A stretch of 64,000 nucleotides of DNA from Leptodontidium sp. MPI-SDFR-AT-0119 (GCA_020726505.1 JAHLEZ010000008.1:186001-250000); one strand, 5' to 3'; positions 34,627 to 47,146 are shown, numbered from the stretch's first letter. Notes: generated by a model not told the origin, from the sequence alone. Numbers and translations: made by a program.

Positions 34627-35288
34627 TGGGTTTGGGAATTCCATCTGACCTGGCCTGCTCTAAGGGATCAACGCAACTTTGACTACTGATCGGCCCATTG
34701 CCCTTGCTCCCTGCACCGCATCATAAGACAACATATACTGGCTCTTCTCCCGCGAAGTGAAGGTGCCTAGCGAAGGCAACACCTGTGACGGCTGGGAGCA
34801 CTACGGGAAGAAAGAAGTGGACGAGTTCAAAATCACTATGAACGAATTCTTGAAAGACTTGCGAGGGGAGTGGGGAGACATGTTGAGGAAAGTCGTCAAC
34901 TAGACTTGTCGAGTTCTACCCCATTTTCAGACTCCTATTGGGTGGAGAATGGTCAAAGGGCCGGTGTTTTATTATTGGTGATGCTGCTTACGCGATGCAA
35001 CCTCATGCTAGCCAAGGTGTCTCGATGGCGCTTGGAGATGTTTTCTTGCTGTCGCGACTCCTCCAGAAGACCAACTATTCACTCAACGTTGTCTTCAGGG
35101 TATATGACGAGAGGAGGGGGCCGCGGGTGAACAAGATGGCCAAAACTGCCGAACGCAACGGAGGTGTACGCAAAAGCACGAATAGCTGGCGTCTGGCGGT
35201 CAACAAGACAGGGGCTTCCGGAGTATTGTGGGCTTATCAGGCATTCAGTATGGATAAGTGGGGTTTGGTAAAAGCCATTGGCGTATGA
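34627..35288 (+). pseudogene. FAD-dependent monooxygenase, C-terminal remnant
   Basis: One frame reads ATLTTDRPIALAPC, then DNIYWLFSREVKVPSEGNT and FLKDLRGEWGDMLRKVVN. After a TAG (34901-34903) and a one-base frame change it continues as GGEWSKGRCFIIGDAAYAMQ, PHASQGVSMALGDVFLLSRLL. The GD-A-(H/Y)-x-(M)xPhxxQG block is the second FAD-binding motif of the PF01494 (PHBH-like) monooxygenases. The N-terminal GxGxxG dinucleotide-binding half is missing. Stops at 34724-34726 and 34901-34903 and the truncation show it is dead. Substrate cannot be inferred. Confidence 0.78.
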
Positions 35289-36044
35289 TGTTGAAGAGGA
35301 GAATTTGGATCTTTAGAGGGTCGAGATCGGGGAGGGCGCAAGCATGTTGCATTATTCAAAGCATGTTGAAACTCAGGGCAGCAGGCATAATGTTATCGTT
35401 GGCGTAGCCCCACAGCCCACGCAGGTGTTTGATGGATTTGATGATCTGGGGGGTTTTTTACACGACTGTATCTTATTTACCATCGAAGAGTAAAATCCTG
35501 CTTTTATTACTCCTATTATAAGTGGAGCTATTTCGCTCTTGACGTCTCCACCTATGTTGTTCTTGCATTTCTCTTATTGTCTTGGGTTTATTAAGCATGC
35601 GCGACGCATACGGGCGGAGAAAGATTATACTTTCCCCACTAATCCCCTCGTTCTATTCTAGGTGGTATTCTTAATGCATAGCCCCAGGCCGCAGCAATCA
35701 TCTCGTTGACAGTTGCCATCCAACCTTCCCCAAGGAAAGTAACAGTGGAGCTATATCAGGCCGCTCAAGTTTTTCGAGGCTACATGCACCTGAATTCCTT
35801 TGAAGCATTGACCCAAAACTGGCTAGGTCTGAGCAACGCCCTCAAAGTAATACAACTACCAGCATGCAAAGTATGCGCTGTTACCCTGCTCCATTTAAAA
35901 CATAATGACTGGTACTTTTCCAATCCGGCTTGGACAGCCCCAATAAAGTCTCCACGCTTACTCATGGCAATGGGGGAGGGATAGAACTAGTAGGAAAGGC
36001 TACATGAGATATTATCCAAATATATAATTCTGTAAACCCATTTT
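35289..36044. other. intergenic, no gene called
   Basis: Normal composition. A frame at 35706-35984 has no family features and lacks codon bias typical of neighbouring genes. This is the 3' side of the FAH-family gene. Confidence 0.4.
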
Positions 36045-36912
36045 CTATGTCTCGGTAAACTCGTATGTACTTGTCGACTCCTCAACTCTAACCTCAATCA
36101 TGGACTCTGGCAGTTCCTTGCCATTGACCCTGATGCCAGCCCTCATTACATCACCTGGCACAACTGATCCAACACCCTTGGGTGTACCGGTAATAATAAT
36201 ATCTCCCTTCTCTAACGTCATAACCTTCGATATGTCGCTCAAAATTCTGGAGATTGTGAAAAGCATGAGATTTGTGCTATCCTCTTGCTGCATCTTGTTG
36301 TTGACAGAAAGGTAGAGCTCGATATTGTGTGGATCTGGAATGTCTGACTTCGGAATCATCTCGCTTATGGGGAGAAAAGTATCGAAGCCTTTTGAGATAT
36401 CCCATGGCAGTCCCTTCTTCTTGGCTTCATTCTGGATATTCCGGGCGGTCATATCGATGCTCAAAGCATAACCTCGGGTAGATAGTTAGCTCTCTATCCA
36501 CCCTGCGAAGAGTGCGGGGAACGAACTTTCAATGGCATCGAGAGCAGCTGCCTCTTCAGAAGCCTCCAGATCCTTCACTTGCTTCCCCATAATGAGCGCC
36601 AATTCGACCTCATAATGCAAATTCGTCCCTTTTGGTCTTATCACTGGTCCAGCGCCAGGAAGAAGAATTGAGGATGGAGGCTTTAAGAAGAAGAATGGCT
36701 GCTGAGGCCGTTGATTGTTCAATTCTGCAATATGGTCTCTACAATGGGTCTGTTAGCTTTTTGTCCACAAGAATTGCTGAAGAGAGATATCTAAATCCAA
36801 AAGCGGGTATCTAAATTTCGTAGTAGAAGACTTACGCATAATTTCTGCCAATGCACACAATTTTTGAAATATTCTTGTAGGAAGTCATTGATGCAATTCC
36901 ACGTCTGAACAT
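36045..36912 (-). CDS. fumarylacetoacetate hydrolase-family protein, mitochondrial acylpyruvase/FAHD1-like
   Basis: Coding exons are complement(36045-36472, 36527-36738, 36836-36912), 238 residues, with all splice phases consistent. Introns: 97 bp (GTAAGT...CTAAC...GTAG) and 54 bp (GTTCGT...GCTAACT...CGAG). The start at 36912 gives MFRRGIASMTSYKN, a short basic presequence suited to mitochondrial import; an internal ATG at 36888 may give a cytosolic form. Family blocks follow in order: KIVCIGRNYADHIAEL, QPFFFLKPPSSIL, NLHYEVELALIMGK (metal-binding Glu pair), IDMTARNIQ, KGLPWDISKGFDTFLP, LSVNNKMQQEDST and GDIIITGTPKGVG. FAHD1-type enzymes cleave acylpyruvates or decarboxylate/tautomerise oxaloacetate. 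Length and motif order are normal and no damage is seen, so it is probably a working housekeeping gene inside this unstable region. Confidence 0.93.
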
Positions 36913-37912
36913 GAGTGACATTGTTAGATCAAGGAGGGGTTATGCTGGCATATGTAGCCGACTCTCGGACCAGCAATGTAACAAAGATAGAAGGACAGAT
37001 GTGAGTTGAACCAAAGCCGAAGATTAGGGACAACGAAATTTCGGCCGAATGTGACAGCCAAATCCCTCTGCAGCTCCTTGGAGATTGGAGAAGCCTATGT
37101 AAAAACACTCTTGAGCCAGTTCTATGGCGGCCGTTTAACCGGTTCCAGGGCGGAGACAATTTTTTTTTTTTTTTGGCACTTAGCCTAGTTAAGTAGCAGG
37201 CTCTCGGTTCTTAGCATGTTATAATATATATTTGTTCCCCTCAACGCTAGATTATCTCGAACTAGAAACAGTTAAGGACGTCGGCGTTGTGGTTCTTAAG
37301 TTCCGAATACTTAGTAGCGTAGTGATGTAGCTTAGCGAGCCAATTGCATGTTGTGCGAGAAGCAACTACCGAGAGCCGAAACTTCGGAGTTTCGGGGGTC
37401 GTTGGAGAAGAACAGCTTCTTAAAGGCTTAAGTCTCCATTTTACTATACTATATTCTAATTCGATCATCACTATATTAAGCCGAGGCCCGAGATATATCA
37501 TTGAGGAGCAATTTGACTGCCGAGAAGATAGTTGTCGAAAAATAGTTGCTCTTCTTAAAGTACCCATTGTCCAAGTATCCCCTTCGGACCGAAAGTACTC
37601 GGAATAAGAGAAGGTTTAGCCAATTAAGTTTTAAACGTCATTATTGCACCCGTTTGCCATCCTTGCGTACACTACTTAGCGTGATCAATTGGTTAGAATG
37701 TTCGCTTGGGGATTCGGTGCCTACTACTTCGTTCTTTCGTACATTCAAACTAGAAGCAGTTATCCGCCAAGTAAAGTATATAAACCATTACCATAGCCTC
37801 ACTTACGATTTTCTCAGCCATCCTCACTCTCAATTCCTCACTTCTCTCAAACAATATCTTGACTAATTCAATCTTGAAAGTTCAATTAAACCATAATTCC
37901 ACCACTGCAAAA
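36913..37912. other. intergenic, no gene called
   Basis: A run of 18 T at 37151-37168 and AT-rich patches. A frame at 37262-37607 open on both strands has repeat-like composition but no recognisable transposon motif. The right 100 bp are the leader of the glyoxalase-fold gene. Confidence 0.4.
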
Positions 37913-38605
37913 ATGATCACAGGCCTAGCCCACGTAAACCTGCTCGTCCCACCCGGAACATTCGACCAAGCCGAGGCCTTTTACACTGGAACACTGGGAA
38001 TGACGAGGGTTGCTGTTCCTGTGATGCAGAAGAATACGCTTGCTTGGTACTGGATTCTGTCCTATTCCCTTGACCTAAGCTCCTATTTCTCCCTCTGCCC
38101 GTTCTTATGATCCCCGTCCACCGTTCATCCTTGGGGTTAATTATATGTAGAGCGGAACGCAGAGCGCTGAATAGAAGTCAGGTTCGACATAACACCCGGT
38201 GGCAAAGAGGTCCACATCGCCTTAGGCACAAACGAAGACCATCAGTCCCCTCGACATCCCTGTTTCAAGGTTGAGTCGCCTGAAGCATTGCTGAAGCTGC
38301 AGAGCAAGATATGGGAGCATTTTAACAGCACGTAAGCTGATCCTTTGATTCTTAGAGCTGAAGTTGAAAGGCAAGAAGTAGTATGGTGCTGATTTGAGCT
38401 TAGCGAGGCAAAAGGGAGGCCGACGGAGGTTGATAAGCCAGGGGAGAGGGACAGTGGTGAGTTTCTGTCATATTTTATTTGGTGTGAGGGCCGGCGTTTG
38501 AAACAGGAAGTTACTAACAATTACATAGGTGAGCAAAGTTTCGAGTACCCCCAGCGATTCTTTGCGAGGGATTATGCGGGCAATAGACTGGAGTTTAGTT
38601 TGTGA
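37913..38605 (+). CDS. glyoxalase/bleomycin-resistance/dioxygenase (VOC) fold protein
   Basis: Coding exons are 37913-38046, 38182-38331, 38404-38456 and 38529-38605, 137 residues. The introns of 135, 72, 72 bp have GT donors and AG acceptors, and all phases agree. The product starts MITGLAHVNLLVPPGT (first beta strand with a metal-type His), continues AEAFYTGTLGMTRV, then WFDITPGGKEVHIALGTNE (second His), FKVESPEALLKL, and ends PQRFFARDYAGNRLEFSL with the terminal Glu of VOC proteins. Single-domain VOC enzymes include lactoylglutathione lyases, epimerases and dioxygenases, so the reaction cannot be fixed. Length and motifs are normal, with no damage. Confidence 0.9.
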
Positions 38606-40719
38606 TAAGGACATTGTGGATACAGTTATAGGATCCGAAATTTGTCATTTCGGATTAGAGGAGCAGTAAAGATACATGTGTTGTTGACCCTCGGCAGTAC
38701 AGAGTAGTAGCCCCGAAACTCAGTCGAGGTTGTCGTTATATGATTTTGATGTTTCAAATTCAAAGGATTCTTGATACCATACCGCTCTCAGCTAATTTTA
38801 TTATTTTTGAGATTATTGTTCACAACCCAACATACCCTCAATCTAAGAAAAATATTATTACTTGGCCTCACTGCCGGGCTATTTCTTTCGACTGGAATAC
38901 ATCTCTTATGGCGCTTTCTGGTCTTCTATTTTGTAAGATACTGGCAAAATTAAACAGCAATATGCTTGGAGATATAGATTTGCGCAGCTGCAATTGAAGT
39001 TTCTACTCTATGCTCAAACTGAGAGCACTATATCTCCGCCCTTATTACTACGCACTCAATGTCCAATCAACACCACTACCAGCAACGTCATGCAATACCA
39101 CGCCCACCATTCAAAATCTCCTAGTGGGACGTTTTAGCGCATTCCATTAATACTTCACCAGACATCAGCAAGCCTTGCTGAATATTGTAGTACGAATCTC
39201 GACATCCGAAGTCTTGCTGCCGCACTAATGACCTCTTTATAAAGAACTTCACTTTCCCCCAAGTACTATGCTCCTTACCTTCGGCCACCGTCTCAAGTTG
39301 CCCGAGAAAGAAGGCGCACTCTTCCATCCCGATTTCTCGACAGTAAAATTGTTTGTGAAAGCATTGGAAGTCAATGTCAGCCCCAGCCAACACCAAGTTA
39401 ATAACCAAGCTTCGAAAGAGGGGGACCACGCAGTGATCGGAATGGTCTGGTATGGTATGGTATGGAGGTCAAACCATACCATACCAGCTGCTTGGTGACC
39501 GGTATGGTTTTACCGGTAGGGCCAGCAATACTGCCAAGACCGCCAGGATGCAATGGCGTTATCGCAACTAGCCTCCTCATTATGGAGCCGGTCGATAGAA
39601 ATACATGGGTCATATACATTAGTTATAAACACCGAGGTATTTATTTAAATACGCTCATGTTCCCGCTAGTAATCGAATGCTAGATCAGGATCTCTCTCCT
39701 TCCTAGCAGGCGGTGGTAACATCTTAATAAAATACCTTCCCTATACTCCGTCTCCTAGAGCTGTTTAACCGCCGATTATACGTTATCAAACCATTGTTTT
39801 TCTTCGCCGCCTTAAATAACCCGCTCTTGCCTAAACCACGCCCACTTTCTATATAGATCAAGTATCTAAACCGCATAATACGCTAGTAGAGGGTCAGTAT
39901 TTTCAAGCAGTGTTCGCAGTAGTGTACGTTCTGTATTACTAGCTCCGTATTCAACGGGTCTGATACATACGACGTACCGTATTTCTAAGATTATACGTAT
40001 TAAGTTAGTAGGGGTAGTAGTAATACTGTATTGTACCGTAATACGTATAAATACTAATAGAATACTACGCTAAACTAAATCTAGTTTGACTCAGGGGCTT
40101 CTTAGCATAATTACCCCTTTTCCACCCCTTTTTAACCCTCATTTTGCTCCTCATTCCACCCGCGCTAGTATGCTAGTATACTGCCAGTGGTATCTAGTAC
40201 TGAGATATTAGATAAATATCACTTCGTATTTTTCAGAACGGTCCCATATCACTATATCACTATAGTGGGGGGTATCAAAAATACTGTATACACTACTGCG
40301 AACACTGTCTTCAAGGAATGGATTCTACTAATTCAATTATTAGTTATTATAGTACTTTACGCATTTTAACCACGCGGCATCTACGCAACTTTAGAATTAC
40401 ATGCATGTAAAGTTATTATCATCCTCGGCGTGGATATTATAGTAATAATCCTTCGTTTCGTTTATTTCTCGAAAAAGTCAGTCCTTAAAAACTAGTTAGC
40501 GAGAGAAGTCTTCTTTCCTTCCGAAAGCAAAGTTACGGCGTAGAAATTTTTTAGAGCACGTTCAATCTTTTCAAGCTCGAACCAGTGATGTCTATCTAGT
40601 TTGAAGTTCGCAATTCCTTGAGAGCCTTTCCCAGGTATCCCATGGAGTGCTGAACCCCCACTTTCTTCAAGTTTTGTGGGGCACCGGAGTAAGCCTGTGG
40701 CGAAAGCTGCAGCGTAACA
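38606..40719. other. intergenic and AT-rich repeat remnant, no gene seen
   Basis: 38606-39590 has mixed composition. 39590-40560 is AT-rich with many TACTATAGTA-like words and no readable transposon frame. One strong hairpin lies at 39447-39487. Confidence 0.4.
39447..39487. repeat. perfect 14-bp hairpin of GGTATGGTATGG repeats
   Basis: CTGGTATGGTATGG (39447-39460) pairs perfectly with CCATACCATACCAG (39474-39487) across a 13-base loop. Further GGTATGG words occur just downstream near 39500. It resembles the subterminal repeat block of a DNA transposon end, but no partner end was found. Confidence 0.6.
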
Positions 40720-40987
40720 AACTGGGCTTCATAAGTCCGTGCGTTCAGGGCATTTTGCTCACCAAAATAAAAGCTCAAAAGCCAGAGTCTGCTTTTTCAA
40801 ACTAGAAGTACACGAAAAGTAATAAAGCAAACCTATTGAAACTAAAAGGGTGATCTAATAATTGATGAAAATTTCTTATTCGACTTCAAAATCGTATGAT
40901 TATTCATAGTATCAAAAGTCGAATTATTTCTTCAGGGTGTGTTTGTTAGCAAAATGCCCTGAACGCACGGACTTATGGAGCCCAGTT
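40720..40987. mobile_element. MITE, copy 1
   Basis: A 268-bp segment with 40-bp inverted repeats (40720-40759 and 40948-40987, one mismatch). The core word is CATAAGTCCGTGCGTTCAGG, then GCATTTTGCT. The interior is AT-rich and non-coding. The same ends flank 44097-44350, so this is a small family of non-autonomous elements. No clear target duplication was identified. Confidence 0.78.
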
Positions 40988-41742
40988 CGTAAGATCAACC
41001 GCTGCGACCGCAGCCTATTTTAAAACGCAAATAACGATACCCTCTCCATTCCGACTGCCACATCTCGCAGAATAATTAAAGGAGCTATTTGTCTATTTAA
41101 TTCCTGAAGTCCTGGTGGATTTTTATCTGGCTACGAATAGAACATCGCTATGGCTCTTTTCACAAAGATCTTTGGTATTTGCTGGCCTGGTCCCTAACGT
41201 CCGTCCCTGTTTAGCGAGAAACCCGCCGTGCCGAGAATCAAGGGTACATTGGCTTTGAGTAACTTAAACTCTATACATATATCGATATAACTTATTATTT
41301 TATATAAGTCGTATTACGTGGTTGCTCTTAAACCTCTTAAGCCCTTCTTATTAAACGATTATGTTTGTGTTGTTACCCTTGCGCCTGGTTTGCGAGTAGC
41401 CGATTTTAATAACGCAAGAATGTTCTTTTACTATAGCTCTGTTATTAACTTCTTATTACTCCTAGTACTTATGAAAGGGCCTTATCCGATTCTTAAACCC
41501 TTACTACCAAATTGGAAATCGTCATCAGTTTTATAGCTGCTGTAGATCGCAAATTTATATAAGGTCGCTAAGCGGGACAGTACCTCGAATTAGAGCGACT
41601 AACGAGTTTGGTTAGGGTAAACGACCCGGTGCCGCATTTCATGACGGACGCAAGTGAAGAATAAATGTCAGCCTAAGGTTTAAAGCTAGATAATTTGAGC
41701 ATGGCAGAATTAGAAGCTCGGGCACAATGAATATGATGCTAT
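40988..41742. other. intergenic, no gene seen
   Basis: Mixed to AT-rich sequence. The frame at 41318-41536 has transposon-like low complexity and no motif. Confidence 0.4.
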
Positions 41743-43718
41743 TTACACAATTGTTCCCGTCGCCAATGTCCCCATACCAGTACCACCAATATCAACATGC
41801 CCAAGATACCAGCTACACACCCCGATTCGACGGTATGTAGGATGCTCACTGTCTCCTTGTTTAGTTGGCACAAGGCAGAGACAAAGTTGATAATTGTGCT
41901 CAATGCCAACCAATAAGCGGAACATCTCCGTCGTCGTCAGTGTCAGAGAACCACGGCTCCTAGCAGTCAGTTGTGCGCCTCTGCGGCGACAACCGTCTCT
42001 GCGATAACTGATTGACATATACGCGAGGTAAGCCATTGAATTCGTCACTTTTAGACTCCATAAGCTCCTCTGTACCGAGCTTTGGATCATTTCGCTCTGG
42101 CGGAGGTCCAGGGCTCAAAAAGACTCGCCAGCCTGGAATTTTAACACTTCTCCAGGCGGAATAGTACAGGCATTTGCCTTTCTCTTTGTCGCGCGTGTAG
42201 GCTTTCACCATGTAGCCTTTGACAGTGACTGCGTCCCCCCGCATATCTGATAGGGTGATAAGAGACTGGAATGGCATACCCTTAGTACCCAAGTCGACCA
42301 TGTCGTTGTGTGGACTTCTGTAAGGTCCGATATTTCTGTAGTTTATTGTTCCAATAACTGATGCCCAGGACCACGATGGAGCGCGGAAGACGACGGGTCA
42401 CTTAAGCCGAAGGTCTGGGTGCCGTATGGTGTGCACCCACCAAAGCAAATGTCTTGCCAGATCGTTCTTCCAGATTCCTGAGACGGCGTTGTCGTGAACC
42501 CAAGCACCCACGAGAGAAGCCAGCCCCTTGATTGCAATGAGTCGATCCGTTTCTTGCGTGAGACTCCGATTCGTGAATTCCTTCACAGCTTTTCGCCATA
42601 GCTCGTAGGCCAATCGTTTTTCCTCCCTTGTGAGTTCTTGTCCTTTACCGTCATGCTTCGTAACAAAGGACCTCAGCATTTGCAAATCCTCCACGGAGAG
42701 TCCAGTCTTCACTTATTCAAATGTCCTTACGGGGCGGAAAATTCCGCCAGGCCAAGACTCAGATGCCTGAGTTGTAGTACAGTCCCAGAATAGCTCGCTG
42801 TCGGCGTAACTCAATATGCGTGGCGATAGGAGCTGCTCTTGGAAACACCACCCTCGTGTGTCGAGTTCACCGGATGTATCAAATGACCTATTTCCTCTCC
42901 ATCGAGCAACGTTGTCATCCTTTTGCTGAAAGGCCTCGATGCTTTCCTTTCTCAATTTTTCACAATCAACACAGTACCCAGGCTCTTTGTGCTCGCTCAA
43001 CGCAGAATTGTTCAAGATCATAATTTCAAGCGTGGAGATAAGCTTCTCCGGTTCCCGAATCAGGGCGTCGGAAGTGAAGACCCATTCCGGTAGGTTACCA
43101 GGATCCAAAGCAGTTGCATGGCCTGCACCGAACTCCGTGAGCGCCCAAAATGGCCCTTGATGCTGCTTGTCACATGCAACATCGAGAGGTGTCTTGCCAG
43201 TTTTGTCTTTAATGTTGAAATCGGCTCCTCTTTCGAGCAACAACCGAGTCATATTCTCGCTTCCAGGAAAGCGGCTTGATGCAACGATGTATATCCAATC
43301 TGCAAGTTGTCGTATGCTCCTTGGTTCGCAGGTCCGCGTATATTTCGTAAGAGATAGTAGGTGTAATAATGTCATTGATATTTGCGCCATTGCCGAGCAG
43401 GTCCCGAACAATGTCTCTATATTCTGCTGACACAGCACCATGGAGCGCTGTCTCGCCACTTTCATTGCGTAAGTGGATATCCGCTCCGTATGATAGGATG
43501 AGGGGGATTAGATTATCTCTACAAGAAGCGGCTCGGTAAAGCACACTGGTCCGGACATTTTGCGAGAATTCCGATAGCATTGACTCCTGCGGGTACAGGA
43601 CATTGATGTCCTCGATTTTGTTGAGGAGCTCTTTGAGATCATGCTCCCCGAAACCAGTCACCAGCGACGTGACCAGTTTATTGTAGCTGAGCTTGGGAGT
43701 CTCCTTCTTCGGGAGCAT
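41743..43718 (-). pseudogene. ankyrin-HET chimeric gene, broken
   Basis: From ATG 43718 the frame gives ankyrin repeats (SYGADIHLRNESGETALHGAV, cut here to the idea of A-D-I-H...G-E-T-A-L-H, and LLGNGANIND). Near 43320 the frame shifts and continues as TRLLLERGADFNIKDKTGK, PLDVACDKQ. Then comes a CVDCEKL motif usual at the start of HET proteins, directly followed by LDTRGWCFQEQLLSPRILSY, the end of a HET domain. The central HET core (LSY-WG and WIDALCINQ-type blocks) is missing. The C-terminal part, LVGAWVHDNAVSGIWKNDL, then another frame shift to APSWSWASVIGTINY, and a last shift near 42000, resembles the region after HET domains. It appears to be a HET gene with an internal deletion and several frameshifts, carrying ankyrin repeats in front. 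Confidence 0.75.
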
Positions 43719-44096
43719 ATGGACTCGGATCCATGTTTAATTCGTCTTTCTGCGGAAATTGGCATGCCTATGCAACGTGAGAAAGGAGACCGTTGAATGG
43801 GAGAGGTGATGGCCCCGTGATACTTATGTGGGGCTGTTTTAGTACTAGCCGAGATTAGTGATCATTCCTGTTGGAGCTATTGATCCGCCGGGTGACCCTC
43901 GATAAATTTGCGTCCCAGAACAGCTACAACGTTAATAATGATTTTCTAGTATAGTAGTGAAGCTCTAAAGCTCGGATAGAACCCTTTTAAAACTATTATT
44001 AGTAATAAGAGCTCGACGGTGGAACTGTGGTGATGGAATCCTATTGCGCTATAAAAGGGGACTCTCCACAAGTCTGACGTAAAGGCGATAGCGAAT
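43719..44096. other. spacer, no gene seen
   Basis: Promoter side of the ankyrin-HET pseudogene followed by mixed sequence up to the second MITE. No motif assigned. Confidence 0.35.
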
Positions 44097-44350
44097 ATGG
44101 TTACAAAAGTCCGTGCTTTCAGGGCATTTCAGGCTCGTAAGCGAGCAACTCTTCGGGCTTTTAAAACCTCGAGCTATAGTTTTCACTTCAAAAGATGTAA
44201 GCTAAAAATAATATTTTAGAACTTTATATCTTAAGTACGTAAGAATATTTAGCTAATTAATAGTTTAATTTAATTCGATTTCGCAATATCGAAGTTATTA
44301 AATTTCATTTGTTAATAAAATGCCCTGAAAGCACGGACTTATGTAACCAT
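44097..44350. mobile_element. MITE, copy 2
   Basis: A 254-bp segment with 33-bp inverted repeats (44097-44129 and 44318-44350) sharing AAGTCCGTGCTTTCAGGGCA with copy 1 except for one base. The interior is AT-rich and differs from copy 1, as is common when MITEs are kept only for their ends or have been hit by RIP. Confidence 0.78.
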
Positions 44351-44672
44351 GTTCATAACGTCGAGCACCCCCATTCTGTGACAACGCAATACCTCTAGCA
44401 GTCGAGTATAAAAGCAAGAGTAGGGTAAGAGTAATATTATAAGTCTAATACAAAGGAAACAAAGAAGATACAGAATTCAAGGAGTCTAAGGGAGGCCCTC
44501 CTTATATGTATACGAATTACCCCCGAAACCCTACCGAAAGTGGTCTTAGTTAAACCTAACTTAAACCTTTAAGTCTCTTTAGTATTATAATATATAAGGC
44601 GATTATTATATTACCCCTTTTTTAAGAAGAGCTTAACCCTAAGCTATATCGTAGTTAATTCGGGGCCGATTT

Positions 44673-44817
44673 TGTTACGACCTAGGATCGTACCCCTGAT
44701 ATAGTCGAATAGCTGAATTGGCCTCCAACCAATTCATGTACCCTTTTGGGTCCGCTGGCCTAGTGGTAAAGCTATTCAACTACTTGGTGTGCAGGCATTC
44801 GAACCCCTGTCGTCACA
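44673..44817. mobile_element. 145-bp LTR-like insertion with a tRNA-like A box
   Basis: It begins TGTTACGACC and ends GTCGTCACA, inverted TG...CA termini, and is flanked by the 5-bp duplication GATTT (44668-44672 and 44818-44822). Inside is TGGCCTAGTGGTAAAGC, a good polymerase III A box, and further on ATTCGAACCCC, similar to a B box. No full tRNA cloverleaf can be folded. It could be a solo LTR of a very small (SMART-like) LTR element or a tRNA-derived element; the 5-bp duplication and TG...CA ends favour the former. Confidence 0.65.
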
Positions 44818-44831
44818 GATTTAGTAGCTAT

Positions 44832-45078
44832 TGTGACGACCGGCGATGCCCAGAGCCTCATTTCCACCGGCTCCACTTAGTATTTCCCGATCGGGACGTA
44901 CCGAGATTACTATAGTACTAGGCATATTAACCTCTTATATATAAACCTCTTCTTTCTTTACCTTCTTTCCTTTATAGTTATAGATTCTAAGTTGAAGCTT
45001 AGTATTATTATATGTCTTATGTTAATATGTGAGGCGTCAGTTACACGTGATTGCCGTCTTTCTAGGGCAAGCGTTACA
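44832..45078. mobile_element. solo LTR (247 bp), target duplication GCTAT
   Basis: It begins TGTGACGACCGG and ends GCGTTACA and is flanked by GCTAT on both sides (44827-44831 and 45079-45083). The length, TG...CA ends and 5-bp duplication identify a solo LTR. The interior sequence differs from the other LTR families here, but its first bases are shared with the insertions at 44673 and 45741. Confidence 0.85.
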
Positions 45079-45740
<662 letters not shown>

Positions 45741-45900
45741 TGTCACGACACAAGAGCCTTGGCCGCAAAAGGTTGACTTCACACTTAGAATACAAAACTA
45801 CAGAGCTACTCTACAGGAGGGAGCCATATATATAGGGAGTCAGAGGGGAGTCGGACCTGTTTCGGACCCCTGACCTAGCCGAGGCATACCTGTCGTAACA
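45741..45900. mobile_element. solo LTR (160 bp), target duplication ACTTT
   Basis: It begins TGTCACGACAC and ends CTGTCGTAACA, with ACTTT immediately outside both ends (45736-45740 and 45901-45905). It contains a TATATATAGG box-like sequence near 45827. A gypsy or related LTR element is likely, but no internal region remains here. Confidence 0.87.
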
Positions 45901-47146
45901 ACTTTAAGAAAGTCGATAGTAAGAAGTATAACTATTATATGAAATAAAATATTATTTATTACTTTATAAGTTGTACCTTATCCCGAATCCTTACTAAAGG
46001 TAATCTAAATCTAGTTTAATTAAGGGACTAATAGTTTCTATAGTTCGTTAGTCTAAAGTTCAAGTAACTCCGAGTTATAAGGCTACTATTAATAAAGTAC
46101 TTATTATAGCCAGAGCCTTATTTTTAAGTAAAGTAATAATCATAGTAATTATTAAAGCGCTTAAGTTCTTAAATAAATTAGTATTCGTGGTTATAAAGAA
46201 GACTCGTGCTTTTTATTAAGAGGTTCTACGTAAGTAAATACTCTTGCAGTAAGTAGCTTTTATTTAAAAGTGCCTTAATTATAATTCAAATTACTATTAA
46301 TTAATTAAGGAATTCTCGGATTCTAAGAATATTTCACAGGGGCCGTTGACTAAATAAAAAAGTTAGCGGAGGTCGTTGTTATTAGTATTAGTACTAGTAC
46401 TAATATTACTATTATTACTTTTATTCCCCCTATAAGATTAGACTAAATATACAATATAACTACCTCGCTTAAAGCTCACTTATATACTTAGTAAAGCCTA
46501 TTCTAGGCTTAAATCAGCCGGAAATAGCTTAAACAAGCCACATACGTTTGATATAAAGCTCTAACTTCTATAGGTTATAGTTATAAAAATCCAAGGCTTC
46601 TAATACACGGCTTTCATAGGCTAAAACAGTGGTTGTACGAAGCTCCGGGCTTTGTGTCTTAAACTACCGGAAGCAACTGTATTCGGTAAAGACTCGTTTG
46701 AGCTCTTTTAAACTTACATTTACTTAATTTAGCTACTTAAGCGAATACACACGTAATAAGCTAGAGTAATTATATAGACCTAGAAATCCCCTCTATAATA
46801 GAATTATCATTCACACCAAAAACTTTTCTTTTCAAATAAAAGTTTCTTAAGTATTAAATAAGGTAAAGGTTTAATGAGAGTTCTCTTTCTTAAGCGAGGT
46901 ATCCTTTCTATATTATGTCGGGCTATATTTAAAGGAAATTTAATAAAGGATATAAGAATCTCGCGAAGTAATTTTAATAATAATATCTTTAAGTTTATAA
47001 TATTATAAGACATTATTTAATATTTATTACGCTTATTAATTTATTTTATTATAGCGTCGCGTTAATAGGACTCTAATTTAATCTATAATACGCTAAAATA
47101 ACAAACCTATAACTAAAGAAGTGTTAATTCGCTAATCCAAGGTATA
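45901..47146. other. AT-rich repeat remnant, no gene seen
   Basis: Stop-filled AT-rich DNA. The frame at 46807-47013 has no motif. Likely RIP-damaged transposon sequence of unknown type. Confidence 0.4.

Noticed and set aside
35706..35984. Open frame of 92 codons on the plus strand
   Set aside because: No domain or coding bias, and an overlapping frame of equal quality on the other strand.
36929..37159. Open frame upstream of the FAH-family gene
   Set aside because: Begins without a clear start context, contains no motif and would overlap the promoter.
37262..37607. Retroelement coding fragment
   Set aside because: Open on both strands but no reverse transcriptase, integrase or gag motif could be read.
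38740..38997. Small membrane protein
   Set aside because: Hydrophobic only because the region is AT-rich; overlapping frames look the same.
44729..44817. A tRNA gene, suggested by an A box (TGGCCTAGTGGTA) and TTCGAA
   Set aside because: The T-arm and acceptor stem do not pair, and the segment lies inside a unit bounded by TG...CA ends and a 5-bp duplication.
46807..47013. Minus-strand ORF in AT-rich DNA
   Set aside because: Composition-driven, no motif and no support from neighbouring sequence.
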